Assembly (NCBI GenBank): GCA_020636405.1
Contig: JACJXW010000011.1
Coordinates: 62,001 to 126,000, forward strand
Source: Lewinellaceae bacterium
Lineage (GTDB): Bacteria > Bacteroidota > Bacteroidia > Chitinophagales > Saprospiraceae
Direction: 5' to 3'
DNA: 64,000 nucleotides
Shown here piece after piece: positions 45,222 through 53,490 of the stretch; position 1 is the first letter of the stretch, and each line of letters opens with the position of its first letter. The position numbers and the translations under genes are program-made. The notes under the pieces were generated by a model. It was not told the origin of the DNA. It searched no databases and saw only the letters and a program-made list of their open reading frames with translations.

Positions 45222-47987
45222 CTAACTAGAAGCCAGTGCCGCAATAACCATGAAGGCCAGGATGATGAGCAATATGATCACAAATATCCGCCAGGCGAGG
45301 AAATTGTTGAAATATTTTGCAAACCGGGATATGAAGCCTGAAATGCGTTGCCCGTCATCGTTTCCGTAATGCTGCAATTTCTGAGCGATGAGTTCCAGGT
45401 TTTGTTCGGAAGTGTACTTTTTGCGGACCAGGACAGGCAGGATATTGGCCAGTATGGCCTTCGCTTTGCCGGAGTATTTCCCCAATGTGAACCACCCAAT
45501 GAGGAGGCTGATCCAGTTGTCTTTGAGCGAAGTGAATACAGGTTCCCGTTCTCCCTGATGGATCGTTTTTTTCTCTGGTTCTCGATTTTGACGCTTTTTT
45601 TCCTGATACTGCTCGATGAAGAGTTGTTCCTCGAGGTCGAAAGTCTCGCCAAATTGGTAAAGTGCATCGAGGGCTATTTGTTGCCCGGCAGGATGTTCTT
45701 CGAGCAGCCAGCCCATGAGGGTTTTTTCAATGGACGTTAGCGGGCGCCTCGTATTTAACCAAATGGGATACTTCTCATCACCGAATTGCCAGGTGATGTC
45801 CCCTCCTTTCTGTTCCCCGCGCTGGTTGAGATAGATTTGAGTGAAGGCTTTAATCAACTGATCATGTCTTTTGTAACTCAGGTTCTCAATAATGTCCAGA
45901 ATGGCAGGGTCTACCTGAGAGGCATGGACATCAAGCTGCTTGAGTACAAAACGAAAGTAGTATTTCTCAATGGCCTGATGGTATTCTTCCTCCTGCAGGT
46001 TCCTTATGATCTCATAGGCAGACCTGGCATTGAAAGTGTTCTCCTCAACGAATCGCATTTCTGCCAGGGCCAGGATAATAGTGATCAGGACAGAGTCTCT
46101 ATGGGTAACCCTGAACCCGCTACTCCGGTATTGGGGGTATTTTTGGACGTATTTCAGCCAGTCTTCGATCAGAGATTTTACCTTGTCCGGGAAGCGTTCA
46201 TAGGCTCTGGCGATGCCAATGGCCACACTGTATATCAGGTCGGCATAATGCAACAGGCTGAACAGCTCCTTGCGCAATTGCCAAAAATGGTTGGCCACCA
46301 CAATAGGGACGGTTACCTTACGGTATCTTTCCCTGACATATTCATTGCTATCCTTCCTGGCCTCCAGGAAGGCCGGAATGAAGTCTTTGGACAATTTATT
46401 AGGCTCATCATAAGTGGAGGCGTAGGCCAGGGTCAGGGCTATTGTTGCCCGTACAACGGCTTCCGCAGGGACAACTTCCGGTTCTTCCTCCTGACTTTCC
46501 TGGTTTCCTTCAGTAATGAGGTTTCTGGCGATATTGTCAATGATCTCCCGGATATGCATTTCTTCCCGCCATCTTTCAAGTGTTTCAAACAGTTGTTTTT
46601 CACCTTCAAATGCTCGCCATCTGGCAAGTGCCTTGGCCGTTACTTCCTGGATATGTATGTTCTTATTGGTAGCAAGGCGTAGCAGGTTTGGTTCTACCAC
46701 TCTGAGGTGTAGAATGCTCAGATCACTGAGAACCTCTGAAACAACCTCCAGCAGGCGCCCTCTTCTTTCAGCCGTACCGTATAGTTCCCAGTTGTAGGCA
46801 GTAATATTGCCTGCGTTGCGTATCAGGCTTTCCAGAGTAGGCAATGCCGCCAGAAGTTTTCTTCGGTGGCTGTACCATATCGCTTTAAAAAATTCCTGCC
46901 GCTGGTTGGGAAATTTGCTATAGATCAGCCGCCGGTTGGCATCTACCTGCTGGACATTGAAGAAGTTGAAAAGACTGTCCAGGTCACAATAGTCGAGCGA
47001 GCGCAAACGGGTCTCCCGGGCTTCCCAGGTTTCATCTACAAGCCTTTCGGTGGCTTCGAAGAACTGGTCGTCGTATAAGCCCTCGAACAGGGAAAGGGCA
47101 ATAGCCGTTTCCTTTTCCTTTTCATCGAGGGTTAGAAACCAGTTGGTGATCAGGTCCAGGTTGTCGTTGGTGATCTGTGCCAGCAGTTTGTTTAGCCCGT
47201 TCTTATCAATTGCTTTCCGCTGGTTCTTCAGTAAACGAACAAAGATCTGTATCTTATCTACTGTTTCCAGATCGGAGGCCAGTTCTTCCACGGAGATGCC
47301 GCGAACCAGTTCGGTATTGGGGTACAGACGTTCTACGCTGTTTTCGAAAATATTCTGTTGGCCTGCTTTCTCTAATTCCAGGATCAGACAACGGGTAAGA
47401 TCATCGGGGCTGTAAATATGGCTTTGCGGGATCTCAAACCAATGTTCACGCCGCACATCGGGGGGGAGCTTCCAGGAATGCTCGGAAAGGTTGGTACTGA
47501 TGAGAACGAAGTGCCCATACTTTCTGGCAATCTCGGCAATACGCCGCAGGTCATAGTTTAGCTCCTGGGGTTTGGTTTGGGGAAAGAGAAAAATAGTCGG
47601 AGCCTTTTCTTCGGCCAGAACATGTGCCGGATTGGCGCCCCCTGCTCTTTCTACCCATTCTTTGGCCTTGAGCCCCTTGTCCTCATGGATCAAAGCCGCC
47701 AGGTGGCGAATGAGGTCATTCTTGTAAAATTCAAATTTACCTCCAATGGCCAGCAGGTGATTTTCCAGGGCCTGATTAAGCAACAGGCCAGTGAATAATG
47801 GAGCAATATATTCCCCATTACGTTTGTAAGGGTCAAGATTGACCTCGGCAAATTTTGCCTGGGTGTAAATAAAGGTCTTTTCTTCGATTCTGATATCCCG
47901 CCCGGCGACGTATTCTCCGGTTAACGTTACCTGATCGGCTACTATACCACTGTTCTCCACATTAGGTTGAAAGCTGGTTTGGGGCAT
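45222..47987 (-). CDS. Membrane-tail-anchored, degenerate-STAND-like helical-repeat protein with N-terminal docking module
   Basis: 921 residues. Residues 12-36 are a short Gly-rich module (GIVADQVTLTGEYVAGRDIR) resembling the end of the neighbouring phosphorylase-fold protein. Residues 45-190 look like a P-loop NTPase in strand order, but with degraded motifs: IGGKFEFYKND at 81-91 in the Walker A place, PTIFLFPQ at 130-137 in the Walker B place, and HFVLISTNL at 159-167 in the sensor place. An inactive STAND-like NTPase is therefore suspected. Residues 220-870 are HEAT/ARM-like helices. A single hydrophobic helix ends the protein (about 898-919), so it is probably tail-anchored in the membrane. 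It lies 102 bases after 48090-49322 on the same strand, with a terminator-like hairpin between. A role as sensor, scaffold or membrane effector is inference. Confidence 0.65.
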   Translation of the reverse strand: MPQTSFQPNVENSGIVADQVTLTGEYVAGRDIRIEEKTFIYTQAKFAEVNLDPYKRNGEYIAPLFTGLLLNQALENHLLAIGGKFEFYKNDLIRHLAALIHEDKGLKAKEWVERAGGANPAHVLAEEKAPTIFLFPQTKPQELNYDLRRIAEIARKYGHFVLISTNLSEHSWKLPPDVRREHWFEIPQSHIYSPDDLTRCLILELEKAGQQNIFENSVERLYPNTELVRGISVEELASDLETVDKIQIFVRLLKNQRKAIDKNGLNKLLAQITNDNLDLITNWFLTLDEKEKETAIALSLFEGLYDDQFFEATERLVDETWEARETRLRSLDYCDLDSLFNFFNVQQVDANRRLIYSKFPNQRQEFFKAIWYSHRRKLLAALPTLESLIRNAGNITAYNWELYGTAERRGRLLEVVSEVLSDLSILHLRVVEPNLLRLATNKNIHIQEVTAKALARWRAFEGEKQLFETLERWREEMHIREIIDNIARNLITEGNQESQEEEPEVVPAEAVVRATIALTLAYASTYDEPNKLSKDFIPAFLEARKDSNEYVRERYRKVTVPIVVANHFWQLRKELFSLLHYADLIYSVAIGIARAYERFPDKVKSLIEDWLKYVQKYPQYRSSGFRVTHRDSVLITIILALAEMRFVEENTFNARSAYEIIRNLQEEEYHQAIEKYYFRFVLKQLDVHASQVDPAILDIIENLSYKRHDQLIKAFTQIYLNQRGEQKGGDITWQFGDEKYPIWLNTRRPLTSIEKTLMGWLLEEHPAGQQIALDALYQFGETFDLEEQLFIEQYQEKKRQNREPEKKTIHQGEREPVFTSLKDNWISLLIGWFTLGKYSGKAKAILANILPVLVRKKYTSEQNLELIAQKLQHYGNDDGQRISGFISRFAKYFNNFLAWRIFVIILLIILAFMVIAALASS

Positions 47988-48037
47988 GGGTTAAGTTTTT
48001 TCCAGTTTATGGCAATCTGCCAGGCCATTCACCCGGC

Positions 48038-48082
48038 AAAAAGTGGCCGCCGAATCCGCATGAAAAGCTCGATCTTCGGCGG
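48038..48082 (-). terminator. Intrinsic-terminator-like hairpin between two conflict genes
   Basis: On the minus strand CCGCCGAA (48082-48075) pairs with TTCGGCGG (48054-48047) across a 20-nt loop, followed after four bases by TTTTT (48042-48038). It would end or attenuate transcription 50 bases before the start at 47987. Confidence 0.6.
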
Positions 48083-48089
48083 AGCGGCC

Positions 48090-49322
48090 CTATTTTTTGA
48101 TATTCATATCCCGTCCGGCAACATTTTTCCCCTTCAGGGTGACGCCTCCCTCATTGGTGACGATCCCGGCATCTTTGATCTCCTGCTTCACCTCATCCCC
48201 CACCCGGAAATCCCCCCCCACATTAATCGTACTCCCCTGCACCACATTCTTGCTGTCCTTGATCACCACCTTACTGCTGCCTGTGGCTCCTTTTTCCGCC
48301 GCCTTTTTCAGCAGGCTCTCGAGCTGTTGTTTCAGGGCTTCGTCTTTGTTCAGTTCCTTGCGCAGGGCAGAGCCGATGGCGCCCCTTGTTTCTTCCGGGC
48401 TGTCTCCGGCTTCGATCTCTTCAATGAACCAGGGTTTTACCTTTTCCCAGATCTCCAGGATGGAGCCGTCGGCAGCGTGTTTAAACTCCTTGCCGATCTG
48501 TTGGACGGAGTCCAGTTTCAAGAGAGGGAAGACGGTGGAGACGATCTCTTTGGCGAGCGTTTTGGCGTCCATGTTCAGTATTTTGAGGTTGTTAAGATCC
48601 AGTTGGTTCAGCAGTTCAAACACAAAGGCCGCCGCATGGGCCGCAGCCCGCGGCTGGTTTTCCGCATCGTGAGCAGCATTCTTCCCGTCCAGCAGGTCGG
48701 AGATGCCCCGGATATTGATGGCCCGGATGTGGGGGTAGGCGGCAAGGGCTCGGGCAAAGCCGATGGACTCCATCTCCAATGCCAGCGTGTCGTTGTAGTG
48801 GGCCTTGATGATGCGGTAGGCTTCCGCCTGAGTGGAGGCCACTACCTGGTCGCCCGAGGCGATCGGGCCGAAAAATACCATAGGAGAAGCGCCGGAAGAC
48901 AGGCGCCGGCGCCACTCGCCGGCCCGTTCTATAGATTTGGCCAGTTCGATCAGCTCGGAGCTGAAGGGCAATACATTGGGGCGGCTGGAAAACCCTTTAT
49001 CGGTAGATTTGCCGGCTTCGTAACCGTAGGCCTGGGTGCCCACTACCACATCGCCGATCCCGACGTCCTTGACCCCTCCGGCAATGCCGGTTAAGACAAC
49101 GACGGCAGGCTCATAATGGCGGACGATGCGCTCCGCCGCCAGCGCCAGTTCGCTGTTTCGGGGCCCGGTCTCCCGAAGCACGACGCTGAAGGTTTGGCGC
49201 CCGCCCCGAAATTGGCCCAACGTATAGTACTGCCCGTCCTTTTGCTCCTCCCGGGTATCCTCCAGGTAGGCCTTTACGGCGTGGTACTCGATCGTTATCG
49301 GGGTCAGTATGGCAATGTCCAT
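48090..49322 (-). CDS. Nucleoside-phosphorylase/MTA-SAH-nucleosidase-fold protein with helical middle and two-part Gly-rich tail
   Basis: 410 residues from the ATG at 49322; the 18 residues before it in frame do not belong to the fold, which starts MDIAILTPITIEY. Residues 1-240 have MTAN/PNP motifs: TGIAGG (78-83), SGDQVVAS (156-163), ALEMES (181-186, catalytic-type Glu) and RGISDLLDG (205-213, catalytic-type Asp209). Residues 245-345 are helical. The tail (354-410) holds two short modules, SKNVVQGSTINVGGDFRVGD (357-376) and GIVTNEGGVTLKGKNVAGRD (386-405). The first resembles the start of 53101-53490 and the second the start of 45222-47987. Such enzymes cleave nucleosides or nucleotides; in conflict systems they deplete them. 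It is the likely hub of the locus. Confidence 0.8.
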   Translation of the reverse strand: MDIAILTPITIEYHAVKAYLEDTREEQKDGQYYTLGQFRGGRQTFSVVLRETGPRNSELALAAERIVRHYEPAVVVLTGIAGGVKDVGIGDVVVGTQAYGYEAGKSTDKGFSSRPNVLPFSSELIELAKSIERAGEWRRRLSSGASPMVFFGPIASGDQVVASTQAEAYRIIKAHYNDTLALEMESIGFARALAAYPHIRAINIRGISDLLDGKNAAHDAENQPRAAAHAAAFVFELLNQLDLNNLKILNMDAKTLAKEIVSTVFPLLKLDSVQQIGKEFKHAADGSILEIWEKVKPWFIEEIEAGDSPEETRGAIGSALRKELNKDEALKQQLESLLKKAAEKGATGSSKVVIKDSKNVVQGSTINVGGDFRVGDEVKQEIKDAGIVTNEGGVTLKGKNVAGRDMNIKK

Positions 49323-49387
49323 TCGTTTGGTTATTAAAGGAATTTCCAATATACGGTTTTTGGGCATTGTTGACAAGCTGGGGATGG

Positions 49388-49529
49388 AGGTTAGGACGTG
49401 GGGAGGTTAGGACGTGGGGACGTTAGGATGTTTGGATGTTCACCCCACGCCCAAACGTACTAACGCCCAAACGCCCAAACGTACTAACGTCCAAACGTCC
49501 AAACGCCCAAACGTCCCCACGCCCAAACG
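49388..49529. repeat. 8/16-bp tandem arrays
   Basis: Two copies of a 16-bp unit (AGGTTAGGACGTGGGG, 49388-49419) are followed by eleven 8-bp units ending ACG (CCCAAACG, TACTAACG, TCCAAACG and similar, 49442-49529). The G-rich and C-rich parts can partly pair. The array sits between the small HTH gene and the phosphorylase-fold gene. Confidence 0.9.
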
Positions 49530-49534
49530 CCCCC

Positions 49535-49834
49535 CTACCGCTCCCACTTCCTCAGCACATTCCAGATACTGCGCGGCGTCAGGTTAAACCGTCCGGCCAG
49601 TAGTTCGACGGTATGGGTTTTGCGGGTTTCCTTCCCGGGGTACAGGTCCTTAAAAGATTCCAGAATGGCGTATTGCCGGATGATGCTGGTGTCGATCAGT
49701 TCCTGGTCGATGAGATAAGTAGCGAAGTTGTCGAGTTCTTCCGGTATTTGGTGTTCGTTACAATAGCACCGAAAGTTGCCGAGCAATTTCTCGCAGAAAA
49801 TATCCATGATCTGCTTGCGTGTGGCCTGTTTCAT
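49535..49834 (-). CDS. Small helix-turn-helix protein
   Basis: 99 residues from the ATG at 49834; an upstream in-frame start adds a Pro-rich leader with no support. All helical. The C-terminus (HTVELLAGRFNLTPRSIWNVLRKW) is a clear HTH resembling Mor-like or sigma-region-4-like DNA binders. It is transcribed toward the phosphorylase-fold gene, with 212 bases of tandem repeats between, so it may regulate or be co-transcribed with that locus. No exact family is recognised. Confidence 0.65.
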   Translation of the reverse strand: MKQATRKQIMDIFCEKLLGNFRCYCNEHQIPEELDNFATYLIDQELIDTSIIRQYAILESFKDLYPGKETRKTHTVELLAGRFNLTPRSIWNVLRKWER

Positions 49835-50369
49835 GCGATCTGGTTTTGAAGTGGGGGCGGGACGCACCAGGCACATTAGTAAAAGGCTTGATCCCACCCC
49901 CCTGGGTTATCGGCCCTGCCGGTTTGGGGTACATGTCCATGGGAAAGGCTGTTCCGGGGCTAGCCTTCCAGTACCGGCAATGGGGCCAGAGAATGTTCAA
50001 AAGGGCTGTCATTTGGTTTTTAGGGGCACTTATTAAAAAAAGCGGCGCCGCGGTAAAACGAGAGCGTTAACGCAAAATCACTGTGTCTTTATCTCTGAAT
50101 TTCACTAGCAACAGTACAAAGGTCTTCAATATCTTCCCTTACGGCAACCACGTTTTGACTACTTTTCCTTTTTTTTCATCCGGATTTTAAGAGGATTGGG
50201 GAATGCGTTTTTTTATAAGTTTCTGATATTTAATTATTTAATAAAAATCATTCTCCTGAAGTTTTCCTTTTTTTATATTTGAATTTGGGCTGTTTTTTCC
50301 TTTTGCAAAATGGGAAAGACAGATGGGCAAGTGAATGGACAGATCCTTTCAGTAAAGCCAAACAGAACC
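49835..50369. other. Divergent promoter region between HTH gene and helical-repeat gene
   Basis: The region is GC-rich near 49850-50060, then AT-rich. A -7 box TATATTTG at 50274-50281 faces the plus-strand gene. On the minus strand GACCTTTG (50124-50117) with TTG (50147-50145) 20 bases upstream is an imperfect promoter for the HTH gene. No coding sequence is convincing. Confidence 0.4.
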
Positions 50370-51773
50370 ATGAAGAACAGCAAGTTAGTCCGGCTCCTGA
50401 GCCGGTTGAGCGCCTCAGAGATAGACGGGTTCGGTGCTTATCTCAGGGGCGTTCACGCTGGAGAGGACACCCCCCTTTCCTTTTTCGAATACCTTTACTC
50501 CTTTTACCCCGATTTTGAGGGCGAGGGCCTGGAGAAGGAGTCGATCGCTCAGGAGCTGGGCTTGCGTACAGCACAAAGCGGAAAGCGGATCTCCAACCTG
50601 GCCAGCCAGGTGTACGGCTGGTTGATCGATTACCTGGCCTGGCAAAAATTCCATTCGGAGGAAAATAAGTTCGAGTATTACCGCATGGCGATGGAAGCCG
50701 CCAGGGAGAAAAAGCTGGAAAAGGAGTTCCACCACCTGGCCGGCAAGGCCTCGGAATGGCTGGACGCCTCCCCGGCCAGTATATGGCTGCCGGCCCAGTA
50801 CATGAGGCTGGCTCATGCTCAATATTATTACACTCCGACGAAAAGATGGAAAGCCGCGATGCAATACCTCGATGAGGCCACCACCCATCTCCACCGCTTT
50901 TTTCACACCTCCAATTTGAAATATTTCTGTGAGATGAAGAACCGGACCATCGCTTTGCAGGAAGACGACAGCCGGCTGAAGAAATTCCAAAGCGCAGGGG
51001 CGGAGGATTTTGAGGCTGGCTTTGTACTTGCCAGGCTTTATACCCTCTGTGCCGAGCTGTTAACAAAGGACAATGATGAGAACTACGAAAACTTCTATAA
51101 CGCTTTTATGTCCAACGACAAACCATTGGGCAAGGAGGATGAGCAGGTGTTGCTGAAGTACTTGATCAATGCCATTGCCCGCAGAATACCAGGGGACGAA
51201 GAACTTTGGATGCCCAGGGCTTTCCGCCTGTACCGCTATGGCCTGGCCCGGGGCATACTCATCATGGACGGCTACCTCACTGACCTGGCCTTTCACAACA
51301 TCATCCACGTAGCCTGCGGTGCAAGGGAAATGGCATGGGCCGAGGAGTTCGTGAATGCTTACGCGGAATTTCTTGTCGATGAGGGCAGGGATTCCACCAT
51401 CAACCTGGCTCTGGCGCGAATTGCCTTTGAACGTTCCAAATTTGGAGAAACTCTGGAGTTGTTAAACGGCCTGGTGTTCAAGAGCTATTCCTTCGCAATT
51501 CAGGCCCGGCTGCTACAGGTTCGTTGTTTTTACGAACAGGGCGAAACCCTGGCCTTTGACAGCCTGCTGAAGTCTTTCGATGCGCTTTTGTCCCGAAACA
51601 AGGTAGTCAACAAAGAATCTACCCTGGCAGCATACCGCAACTTCCTGAAAATACTTAGGATGCTGGGCAGCGGGAATCACACCCGGCAACAGTTGGAGGA
51701 AGCGATCCGCGAACAGGAACATCTGGTTTGCGGGGCCTGGTTGAAACGCAAGGTGCAGAGCCTTCCGGAATAG
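50370..51773 (+). CDS. Helical-repeat (TPR-like) protein of unknown function
   Basis: 467 residues from the ATG at 50370. An in-frame ATG at 50310, also downstream of the -7 box, would add 20 residues, so the start is uncertain. The sequence is almost all alpha-helical with no signal or membrane segment. It begins KLVRLLSRLSASEIDGFGAY and contains TPR-like pairs rich in A, L, Y and E through the body. No catalytic motif is seen. It is the only plus-strand gene among minus-strand conflict-type genes and may be a separate gene or a regulator or scaffold of that locus. Function is not assigned. Confidence 0.6.
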   Translation: MKNSKLVRLLSRLSASEIDGFGAYLRGVHAGEDTPLSFFEYLYSFYPDFEGEGLEKESIAQELGLRTAQSGKRISNLASQVYGWLIDYLAWQKFHSEENKFEYYRMAMEAAREKKLEKEFHHLAGKASEWLDASPASIWLPAQYMRLAHAQYYYTPTKRWKAAMQYLDEATTHLHRFFHTSNLKYFCEMKNRTIALQEDDSRLKKFQSAGAEDFEAGFVLARLYTLCAELLTKDNDENYENFYNAFMSNDKPLGKEDEQVLLKYLINAIARRIPGDEELWMPRAFRLYRYGLARGILIMDGYLTDLAFHNIIHVACGAREMAWAEEFVNAYAEFLVDEGRDSTINLALARIAFERSKFGETLELLNGLVFKSYSFAIQARLLQVRCFYEQGETLAFDSLLKSFDALLSRNKVVNKESTLAAYRNFLKILRMLGSGNHTRQQLEEAIREQEHLVCGAWLKRKVQSLPE

Positions 51774-52181
51774 CGCAGCCCTGCTGGTGCTTCACTTTAG
51801 GCAAAGCACGGCCTTACGAGACGATCATCTCTTCAACGATGATCATCAGCATTTCCAACCAAAGCATGATGTCAGGTTTTTTGTGAAAAAATCAGGTTGC
51901 CGAAAGGAGGGCAGGACATCAAACCTGGGCATCTGCAGCTGCCGGGGGCCGTACTTACCCACCTGGCCATCAGGGCATGACAAGAGCAGCCTTTGCACGG
52001 GGCAATGGGGCGGAAGGTTCAGCTTTTTAGAATGAAGCTATTCCGCTTTCGCTTGCATGTTTGTTTGATCCTTGATGGTGATACAAAGGTGGGAAAAAAA
52101 GAAAGGCGAGTCTATCAAGATTTTGATTTACAGTTGTTTATGTAAATTTTATAAAATTTTATAAAATTTACGAACAGGGGC
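51774..52181. other. Spacer with a 30-bp perfect palindrome
   Basis: No gene is seen. An inverted repeat GATCATC/GATGATC lies near 51824-51845. At 52142-52171 is a perfect 30-bp AT-rich palindrome with a 10-bp internal period (listed separately). Confidence 0.5.
52142..52171. repeat. 30-bp perfect AT-rich palindrome
   Basis: From G52142 to C52171 the sequence equals its own reverse complement and repeats ATAAAATTTT every 10 bases. It lies 10 bases beyond the stop codon of the HTH gene at 52182-53099. A-tracts in helical phase predict bent DNA. It may be an operator or an end site. Confidence 0.8.
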
Positions 52182-53099
52182 CTACCCTTCCCAACGGCGT
52201 GCGTCCCGGGTGAAATGCTGGAAAGATTGGTAGTAGCGGCGGAACAGGCCGCGGTTGTATTGTTTGGAAAGCTCAATAACAGGGCAGTTGGCGCGGGTGA
52301 CGCCGTAAAGGTACGGGGAGACGGCCAGCTTGCCATGGCTCCGCTCTCCGTCGACGATGAGGAAGTGGTTATAAGGGATATGCTTGTACAGGTAGACCTC
52401 AAATTTTCCCGGGAATTGTTGGGTTTCGATCTCCGCTTTGATGCGGCTCAGGTTGCTGAGGGAAGACCGGATCTTTTCAATGGAATGGAGTTCTTCCGGC
52501 TGGACGCGGCCCCGGTCGTTGAAGTAAAGGCTTGCTTCATTGCATTCGGGGTCGAGCAGGTAAGCTTTGAAATTGACGTTCCTTTCCAGCAGGCGGAAAA
52601 CAGGCATTTTAAACTCCTGCTCGTTGCGGCTGGTAAAGTAATTGGAAAATGTATTCAGCCTTACGCCCAACTCGATTATTTCATCCTGGGCGGAGGAAAG
52701 GAAAGCGGCCTTCTGGCCGATGGGCCACCGTCCGTCCGGGTGAAAAATGGCGGGCTCTTCCCGGGCGGGGCTGTCCTGTCCTTCCTTTTCGGGGACAATG
52801 TAGGGCGTCCACCCCTCCGCAACGCGCTCCGGGTCAAACGCCATTCGGGCTTCATTGAATTCAAAACCGAGCTCCTGCCGGACGATCTCGAGCAGCCCCT
52901 CTCCGGCCTTGCGCAGTACCTCTCTGCCCATCTTTTTATTCGCCAGGATGTTGCTAAGGGAGGCGGCGGAGATGCCCTTTCCCAGAGATTCCAGCTTGCG
53001 CAGGATGTCGGCTTGTGTATAGGCCTTTTCCTGTTCCAGGAGCGCAAAACCATGGCGGATGATGTGCGCGTACCGGGCCATGCTTTTTGATATTGCCAT
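52182..53099 (-). CDS. HTH protein with a possible PLD/DUF5919-like C-terminal domain
   Basis: 305 residues. The N-terminal 75 residues are helical with an HTH (TQADILRKLESLGKGISAASLSNILANKK). The C-terminal part (about 125-300) begins SSAQDEIIELGVRLNTFSNYF and contains NVNFKAYLLDPECNEA and YNHFLIVDGE...AVSPYLYGV. That pattern resembles the phospholipase-D-like/DUF5919 domain found in some HTH regulators; only partial HxK-like features are present, so enzymatic activity is doubtful. It overlaps functionally with the EAD gene upstream: one base separates its ATG from that stop, and its ribosome site lies inside that gene. It is probably the effector or regulator partner of that protein. Confidence 0.65.
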   Translation of the reverse strand: MAISKSMARYAHIIRHGFALLEQEKAYTQADILRKLESLGKGISAASLSNILANKKMGREVLRKAGEGLLEIVRQELGFEFNEARMAFDPERVAEGWTPYIVPEKEGQDSPAREEPAIFHPDGRWPIGQKAAFLSSAQDEIIELGVRLNTFSNYFTSRNEQEFKMPVFRLLERNVNFKAYLLDPECNEASLYFNDRGRVQPEELHSIEKIRSSLSNLSRIKAEIETQQFPGKFEVYLYKHIPYNHFLIVDGERSHGKLAVSPYLYGVTRANCPVIELSKQYNRGLFRRYYQSFQHFTRDARRWEG

Positions 53100-53100
53100 T

Positions 53101-53490
53101 TTACTCCTTTTCCAGAGAACGGATGATTTGCAGCAGGTTGTGGATGATCTGGTTGCGGCGGGTAGTTGCCTGGTCGTAAGTTACAATGCCGATGCGGTTT
53201 TGCCGTTGCAGTTCTTTCCAGCTGTTGGCGAGCAATTGTACCTCGCCGTAGCTGTCCTCGTCTTTGGCCTTGGCCGTGGCCATAAGGCTTTCGATGGCTT
53301 GTTCGACCTTGTTTTTGCTGATCAGCGCGCGGATCTGTTCCAGTTCCGGCTGGCCTTCGGCAGGCGGAGGGGAATTGTAGTTGTAAACATCTCCGATGTG
53401 GACATTGCCGCCGGCCTGAATGTTGGCGTCCTGAATGACGTTCTTGCTTTCGGAAATATCCGTTTTCTTTTTGCCCTTTTTCTCCTCCAT
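53101..53490 (-). CDS. Small protein with Gly-rich docking module and EAD11-type effector-associated domain
   Basis: 129 residues. Residues 12-38 (ISESKNVIQDANIQAGGNVH then IGDVYNYN) match the first tail module of the phosphorylase-fold protein at 48090-49322 (11 of 23 aligned residues identical). Residues 48-128 fit the effector-associated domain 11 pattern: LEQIRALISKNKVEQAIESL, then LLANSWKELQRQNRIGIVTY and NQIIHNLLQIIRSL. EADs are small adaptor domains that couple sensors to effectors in predicted prokaryotic conflict systems. It forms a coupled pair with the HTH gene at 52182-53099. An adaptor role in a conflict complex is inferred. Confidence 0.75.
   Translation of the reverse strand: MEEKKGKKKTDISESKNVIQDANIQAGGNVHIGDVYNYNSPPPAEGQPELEQIRALISKNKVEQAIESLMATAKAKDEDSYGEVQLLANSWKELQRQNRIGIVTYDQATTRRNQIIHNLLQIIRSLEKE
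53104..53110 (-). promoter_or_regulatory. Strong Shine-Dalgarno site, translational coupling
   Basis: The minus strand reads AAAGGAG, ending four bases before the ATG at 53099 and lying inside the last codons of the EAD gene. Such strong sites are scarce elsewhere in this window, so coupled translation of the two genes is likely. Confidence 0.7.

Noticed and set aside
49442..49529. CRISPR array
   Set aside because: The units are 8 bp with no spacers of constant length and no cas genes; it is a simple tandem repeat.
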